From Tomocerus qinae (lineage: Eukaryota > Arthropoda > Collembola > Entomobryomorpha > Tomoceridae), in NCBI GenBank assembly GCA_020055645.1, contig CM034547.1, positions 22,530,513 to 22,594,512 on the forward strand: a stretch of DNA of 64,000 bases, in the 5' to 3' direction. Position numbers and translations under genes: made by a program. Shown here one piece after another: positions 59,601 to 64,000 of the stretch. The notes beneath the pieces are model-generated. The model saw only the letters and a program-made list of their open reading frames with translations, made no database searches and was not told the origin of the DNA. Position 1 is the stretch's first letter, and every line of letters starts with the position of its first letter.

Positions 59601-62600
59601 TCATCTTTGCAAAATGATTCAATGGATTACTCAACTCAGTCTTCCCTATCGAGTGTTTCAAACACATATTGTTCAAACTTCTCCGTTGATTCACAGGCAT
59701 CGACAGTGAGTTTTGATTCTCAAAGTTCGATAGTCTCAGCCGGTTTTAGTGGTAATTCTTTAAACTTAACTTCAAGCTTCAACAGTGTCAACAGCAATAA
59801 CTCTGGTGAAGAGAGTGCAGTTTTGGAAAATAGAAGTTCGATTTCTGAAAGTTCAATAAGTGACTCTACTAGATTTAAGATCCCCAAAGTCAAGAATGCG
59901 ATTCAAATTGATATCCCAGCTTGTGCTAGCACAATGAGCAAGTGCTTCCTTTGCGGCAACAAAGGTAAGGAAGGAAGATTGAGAATTCCAAAGAGGGCTA
60001 TTGCTTCTATATGGTATCATAAAAAAGTGTTTATCCCAGTGAATAATAGATGCTGTACCACCCATTTAAGTGATAATGGATATTTTAATGATGACGCAGA
60101 AAAGAAAATCATTGCTTCCCAAAGTTCCACTTTGTTAACTGGAAAGGACATAAAAGTATTACTGTCATCTTTAAACGACAAAGTCTTTTCTACAGTGAAA
60201 ACAGTAACTTTTGATGAGAATTCTCAATACACCACTTATGACTATGAGTTGTTAACGGGTTTATCCAAAAAGGACTTCGACCACACTTTTGGGCTAATTT
60301 CATCGGAACTACGTAATAGCTGTAACAGAACTAAAAGGAACGCTCTTGGCCTTTTTCTCATGAAATTAAGGACAAACTTATCTCAAGAGGTACTCTCCAT
60401 ACTTTTCAACATGAACTGTCAACAACGTGTCAGTGAGACATTCGAAAGTGTGAGAGTAGCGTTGGAAAAACACTTTGTTCCTCGGTATCTTGGATATGAA
60501 CACCTGACAAGAGAACAGGCTAAAGTACATCAATCCACCTTCGCCCATTCTCTTTTTGGAGCAGACGAAGAATCACTATGCCTTATTGCTGATGGAACAT
60601 ATTTATTCATCGAACAGCTATCGGACCATGATGAACAGAAGAAAACCTATTCGAACCACAAACATGGGAACCTTGTAAAGCCAATGATGGTCATTCACCC
60701 AAAGGGTTATATTCAGAATGCTGACGGCCTTTACTTTGCAGACAATGGGAACAATGATTCGAACATTTTGAAAGCTATGTTACTTGATGTTAATGGAATT
60801 TCCTCTTTCTTGCGCCCTAATGATTTTATTTTGCTTGACCGCGGATTTCGGGACGTTATACCAGACCTTACCGAGAAAGGATATAAAACTTATTCTCCTA
60901 GCTGTTTGCAGAAAAAACAGCCACAATTCACTACTCTTCAGGCAAATGAAACCAGAAAAGTGACTATGATTCGTTGGACAGTGGAAGCAAAAAACGGGCA
61001 CGCAAAACGATTTCGGTTTCTTAAAGAAAAAATAGAAGCTACCTATCTGCCCAAACTCTCTTCTATCTTCAGAATAATATGCGGATTTCTCAATGCGTAC
61101 TCTCCACCGCTCTTTCTAGACGATGAAGAGCACTTGGAAATGGCTAAAAACGCTGTGTTGAGAACACAGCAAGAAAATGTACTACAGCGTCGAGTAGAAA
61201 CATTGAACTTAGAACTTCGAAGAAAGAATTTAATACCAGCCTCTAAAGCAACTCTTTTGAACTTCCCTGTTTTGACTGAAAAGGATATTAAAAATATAAC
61301 AATTGGAATGTATCAACGTAAAAATGCTCCCTTATACACTCGACGACACCTAAAGAAGGATTCCAATTACTGCTTTTGGACTTTTGAAGAACTAGAACTG
61401 GCTGATATGATTCGAGTGAATATGGAATCAAGATTCGGGCAAGGGATTCACAAGCTATGGATATCATTTGACAACTCTAAAGCAGGAGAAGAAGCAATTA
61501 CTGGGTGGTATTGCCGCTGTAAAAACGGTGCACGTACAGTTGGCTGCTGCAGTCATGTCACGTCTGTAATTTGGTACCTGGGTCTTGCTCGACATGAAGA
61601 AATTGATTTGATTTCAAACAAGCGCAAATTAGCGGACAACATACTCGACGCGGCAAAAATACTGCAAAACCACATGGAGGAAAGTCAAGAAGATGTCGAA
61701 GACGTTTAACCGTATCTACCGAGTGCCAAATTAACCATCCTATTTAATTTCAATTTAAACATTGCCATATTATCGAGTTCAATAGAGTGTTATTCAGTAT
61801 TATTGAGATGTGTTTATCAGTACCTTAGTAAATGGTATAATTTAAGCTTGTTGTAAAGTGAAATTGAAATGTTTTGTAAAGTAAAGAGTGAATTCGTTAA
61901 TACAGAAATATGAATAATTTTAAACTGTCAATTTTAAATTATAGATAGCATGATTATAGATTTTAGATAAATAGTGTTTTCTTTCCCATACAATTTAACT
62001 AACCAATTTCTTCGAAACTACTCGAATTCTTTCGAAACTACTCGAATTCTTTCAAAACTACTCGAATTCTTTCGAAACTACTCGAATTCTTTCAAAACTA
62101 CTCGAATTCTTTCGAAACTACTCGAATTCTTTCGAAACTACTCGAATTCTTTCGAAACTACTCGAATTCTTTCGAAACTACTCGAATTCTTTCGAAACTA
62201 CTCGAATTCTTTCGAAACTACTCGAATTCTTTCGAAACTACTCGAATTCTTTCGAAACTACTCGAATTCTTTCGAAACTACTCGAATTCTTTCGAAACTA
62301 CTCGAATTCTTTCGAAACTACTCGAATTCTTTCGAAACTACTCGAATTCTTTCGAAACTACTCGAATTCTTTCGAAACTACTCGAATTCTTTCGAAACTA
62401 CTCGAATTCTTTCGACACTATTCGAATATTGATTTAGTATTATTCAAAGATTTTTAATGCTGATCTTATTCTGGACAGTGCCTTATTCCGTACAGTGCCC
62501 CGGCACTGTGATAATTGAAGAGATACTGCTCTTTATTCGTAGGCTGACAATCCCCATCTGCAGTTTGTGGGCATTTGACATCGAATTACCTTGGTTGAGT

Positions 62601-63975
62601 TAGTAACTAATATACATACTGCTAGTGTTAACTTACAGGGGGTCAAAAATAGTTTAGACATTTTTTCCTTTCATCAATTAATAAAAGTACTATTGGTTTA
62701 GATGTACCCTGTATCGTCATGAACACTTATGACAACACAAAATGCCATAAAAATGTAATTTTAACCATTTCTTAATATTCAAAAATGAATTCCTCCTGAA
62801 CAAAAAAGAACCCATTTTTGAGATTTATACAATAAATTCAGGTAATGGTCATCTTCTTATCATAAAAATATGGACTTCCTAAGTTTATGAGCCATGACCG
62901 TTTTCATTAAAAAACTTTGACGAAAACAGTTTGAGTATGTAAATAGGTGTTAAAAGTACCAGTGGTTGCAATCGAATATCTGCCGAACGGAAAAAAACCC
63001 ATTTTCAAAACTGATGTATGACCTTCATCACTTATTAACCTATGGGTGTACTGATTATGGAGGCTCTATTTCTATGAGCCATCGGTCAAATGTCCACTTG
63101 CAATATGGGTCCTTAAGCGGTACTCCCCTTTAGAAGACCATTTATATAGTCCAATTATATTCTTTTTCCTAAATAAGGACATTGTAACGAATTTAAAATG
63201 CCGCATATGAATAGTGTGCAACTAAGACTTAAGAAGTTGTAGTGGTTTTTATGCAAAAGTTTTAAGGTCTAAAACTCGGTCCTTATTCATGACACAGTAA
63301 ACATCTTTACCTTTTTGGACGTCTAAAATTGTTCTTATTCACATACAAATACGAAATAATGGTATATGAATGTTCTTTCAAATTATAAGTACGGAAAACT
63401 AAAATCTTTCAAAATTTTACTTAATGCCTAGGCATTAAGCTTAATGCCTGAATTTACTTATTACCGTTAACATATACATTACACACATATTGGCATTATA
63501 AAGATAATAAACACTAACTACTAAGACAAAAGAGCGATCCAAAAGTCATGTAACATAGTTTATATTTTCCCTATTATCAAACTAACTTTTAAAAAACTTT
63601 TTATCGGGAGGAAAAGAGCCTAAGGAATTATTACAAACTTTATATATTATATTATTTATAATTTTAGTCAAAAGAATGTCTGTACTTTATGCCCTACAAT
63701 GGTGAGGTAGTCAACGCACAATTCATCCACATCAACCCTGATTTTTCCAATAGTCTGAGCTGCATCCGAATGAAAAAGTATAGGAATATTATTATTTGCT
63801 TCCCGGTTTGTGTTTATGTTACGCAACTTGCTACCGATTTCCGAAATTGGCATTAGCACACCCGTTTCATTATTAGCATGCATTATTGTTACGAGGCAAG
63901 TATTGTCACAAACAGCGGTCAAAACTGAATCGACATCAACTTTCCCAATTTCGTCAACTTCTACAACGGAGAGAT
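56652..63975 (-). CDS. SCLY: Selenocysteine lyase, 3' part (partial)
   Basis: PLP enzyme of the NifS/class V aminotransferase family that splits selenocysteine to alanine and selenide. Four minus-strand exons lie in the window: 63,686-63,975; 57,186-57,413; 56,876-57,047; 56,652-56,785 (273 aa plus stop; human about 445). The 5' exons lie past 64,000. Seen in order: HANNETGVLMP, HSDAAQTIGK (PLP-binding Asp), TIVGHK (Schiff-base Lys), FYAPRIGALYARD, GGGQERGLRPGTENT, RLPNT, GAACHSG with the catalytic Cys, and VRFSVGRSTT. FYAPRIGALY and GGGQER fit SCLY better than a mitochondrial NFS1. The join 57,186/57,047 uses TAT|GTTAGT and ATTAAG|GAA and is the least certain, because the intron stays open in frame. 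The intron 57,414-63,685 contains a whole DNA transposon in the opposite orientation. Its acceptor, GGATTTAAG, is weak. Confidence 0.9.
57449..57515 (+). repeat. Left terminal inverted repeat of the 6-kb transposon
   Basis: Pairs with 63,410-63,475 with two substitutions and one single-base indel. It contains GTTAACGG and the perfect 20-bp palindrome AGGCATTAAGCTTAATGCCT, so each TIR can also fold on itself. It lies 35 bases from the selenocysteine lyase exon that begins at 57,413. Confidence 0.88.
57977..58087. repeat. 21-bp purine-rich tandem repeat
   Basis: About five copies of a unit containing AAAAAGGATCAGCAGAAGGAG; one copy lacks three bases. Because 21 is divisible by three, frames stay open on both strands: Lys/Glu/Gln-rich or Arg-rich on plus, and a PFSPSAD repeat on minus (58,142-57,882). 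On the plus strand GTAATT at 58,151 and TTTTGCAG before 58,237 could splice the array to a following open stretch. I cannot decide whether it is coding. Confidence 0.7.
58802..58968. repeat. Pair of 47-bp direct repeats 120 bp apart
   Basis: The segment 58,802-58,848 (beginning CCAAACCATGTTAGAATGAT) recurs at 58,922-58,968 with a few substitutions, keeping GGTATATTTGGACAAGT and AAGCCT. They lie upstream of the transposase gene. They may be remnants of a subterminal repeat, possibly transposase-binding, which is inference. Confidence 0.65.
59298..61709 (+). CDS. DDE transposase with zinc fingers and a C-terminal SWIM finger
   Basis: Intact, intronless 803-aa frame that should cut and move the surrounding element in the nucleus. 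Residues 8-59 hold two CxxC pairs (CRVC, CGDC), a zinc-binding module. Residues 85-195 are very rich in Ser, Asn and Gln and probably disordered. A second Cys/His cluster spans 216-256 (KCFLCGNK, RCCTTHL). Residues 312-385 match the helix-turn-helix that precedes DDE_Tnp_4 domains (LLTGLSKKDFDHTFGLI). The catalytic triad is probably Asp432 (ADGTYLF), Asp514 (LLDRGFRD) and Glu563 (RWTVEAKNGHAKRFRFL), an IS4/IS5/Harbinger-like layout. The C terminus has a SWIM finger CxC...CxH at 739-753. The ATG at 59,298 precedes the first CxxC pair. AAAATTACAG upstream could be an acceptor for an untranslated exon. It lies antisense to SCLY. A domesticated host gene is the alternative, but the inverted repeats argue for a transposon. 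Confidence 0.9.
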   Translation: MPGLFKYCRVCFRKITKKGRKNECDSVWIPLQKYATFMQQTSGVELVYKKGDGYVCGDCYLAMKNNQFHLIVPLNSLKRTLSTMENDLMDIDSQSQQEDDISSLQNDSMDYSTQSSLSSVSNTYCSNFSVDSQASTVSFDSQSSIVSAGFSGNSLNLTSSFNSVNSNNSGEESAVLENRSSISESSISDSTRFKIPKVKNAIQIDIPACASTMSKCFLCGNKGKEGRLRIPKRAIASIWYHKKVFIPVNNRCCTTHLSDNGYFNDDAEKKIIASQSSTLLTGKDIKVLLSSLNDKVFSTVKTVTFDENSQYTTYDYELLTGLSKKDFDHTFGLISSELRNSCNRTKRNALGLFLMKLRTNLSQEVLSILFNMNCQQRVSETFESVRVALEKHFVPRYLGYEHLTREQAKVHQSTFAHSLFGADEESLCLIADGTYLFIEQLSDHDEQKKTYSNHKHGNLVKPMMVIHPKGYIQNADGLYFADNGNNDSNILKAMLLDVNGISSFLRPNDFILLDRGFRDVIPDLTEKGYKTYSPSCLQKKQPQFTTLQANETRKVTMIRWTVEAKNGHAKRFRFLKEKIEATYLPKLSSIFRIICGFLNAYSPPLFLDDEEHLEMAKNAVLRTQQENVLQRRVETLNLELRRKNLIPASKATLLNFPVLTEKDIKNITIGMYQRKNAPLYTRRHLKKDSNYCFWTFEELELADMIRVNMESRFGQGIHKLWISFDNSKAGEEAITGWYCRCKNGARTVGCCSHVTSVIWYLGLARHEEIDLISNKRKLADNILDAAKILQNHMEESQEDVEDV
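62009..62427. repeat. 20-bp satellite, about 21 copies
   Basis: The unit TTTCGAAACTACTCGAATTC repeats head to tail with almost no variation; early copies 3 and 5 have CAAAA for CGAAA and the last copy is degenerate. It carries two palindromes, TTCGAA and GAATTC. Since 20 is not a multiple of three, all three frames are read in turn and an artefactual 152-codon frame runs through it (61,974-62,432). It lies between the transposase gene and the right TIR. Confidence 0.93.
63410..63475 (-). repeat. Right terminal inverted repeat of the 6-kb transposon
   Basis: Inverse complement of 57,449-57,515. It carries the same 20-bp palindrome and ends in CCGTTAACATAT. It lies 210 bases from the selenocysteine lyase exon at 63,686. 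Confidence 0.88.
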
Positions 63976-64000
63976 CTGCAAAGGAAAAAATAAAAAAACG

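Larger units (their letters stand above)
57449..63475 (+). mobile_element. 6.0-kb DNA transposon inside the selenocysteine lyase intron
   Basis: The element is delimited by terminal inverted repeats of 67 and 66 bp and carries one intact plus-strand transposase gene (59,298-61,709). Internally it has a 21-bp purine-rich tandem repeat, a pair of 47-bp direct repeats 120 bp apart, and a 20-bp satellite near its right end. Between 61,710 and 62,008, and between 62,428 and 63,409, I see no other gene. Short patches inside the TIRs also pair (for example AAAGGGGAGTACCG near 57,540 inverted at about 63,120), so the original inverted repeats may have been longer. A target duplication could not be fixed because the flanks are AT-rich. 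Removing the element would leave an intron of about 245 nt, normal for this gene cluster. Confidence 0.85.

Noticed and set aside
59298-61709. The 803-aa protein as a domesticated host gene
   Set aside because: It is flanked by matching TIRs within one intron and lies antisense to the host gene, which fits a transposon better; domestication is not excluded but is unsupported.
61974-62432. A 152-codon open frame with a perfect protein repeat
   Set aside because: It is produced by the 20-bp satellite, which has no stop in any frame; there is no start context or domain and it is surely not a gene.

Overview
The window is animal nuclear DNA, AT-rich, with intron-split genes bounded mostly by GT-AG splice sites. 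Three of the host proteins look like arthropod versions. The Sox protein carries TDATQTKKH just before an HMG box with [10 protein letters not shown], as in insect SoxC/Sox14. The protein kinase CK2 alpha has the insect-style [10 protein letters not shown] and [10 protein letters not shown] stretches. I infer an arthropod, probably an insect; a hemipteran is possible, but that is a guess from general feel and not from a search.

Layout. Bases 1-28,290 hold no gene I can recognise, only short unsupported reading frames, small palindromes and blocks of alternating GC skew. On the minus strand I reconstruct four host genes, all in the same direction: SoxC (28,551-32,933, three exons, 432 aa), protein kinase CK2 alpha (43,832-48,096, seven exons, 347 aa), TRAPPC8 (50,004-55,122, fifteen exons, 1,242 aa), and the 3' part of selenocysteine lyase (56,652-63,975, four exons; the 5' end lies beyond the window). 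Exon joins were checked by phase arithmetic and by continuity with the known families.

Mobile and repeated DNA is concentrated in introns and in the SoxC-CK2 gap. A roughly 6.0-kb DNA transposon with 66-67 bp terminal inverted repeats and an intact 803-aa transposase sits in antisense orientation inside one selenocysteine lyase intron. CK2 alpha intron 3 holds a 252-bp non-autonomous hAT element with a perfect 8-bp target duplication. CK2 alpha intron 6 holds a near-perfect 1.1-kb palindrome that would be transcribed as a long RNA hairpin. A 40-bp satellite of about 20 copies followed by a (CGGA)n-bearing dispersed repeat lies at 34.2-35.5 kb, and a homogeneous 20-bp satellite lies inside the big transposon.

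The host genes do not form a pathway: a developmental transcription factor in a gene-poor setting, followed by a compact cluster of housekeeping genes (a kinase, a vesicle-tethering subunit and a selenium-recycling enzyme). The most unusual items are the selenocysteine lyase intron filled by an apparently intact zinc-finger/DDE/SWIM transposon, the long intronic hairpin, and an apparent GC-AG intron in CK2 alpha.
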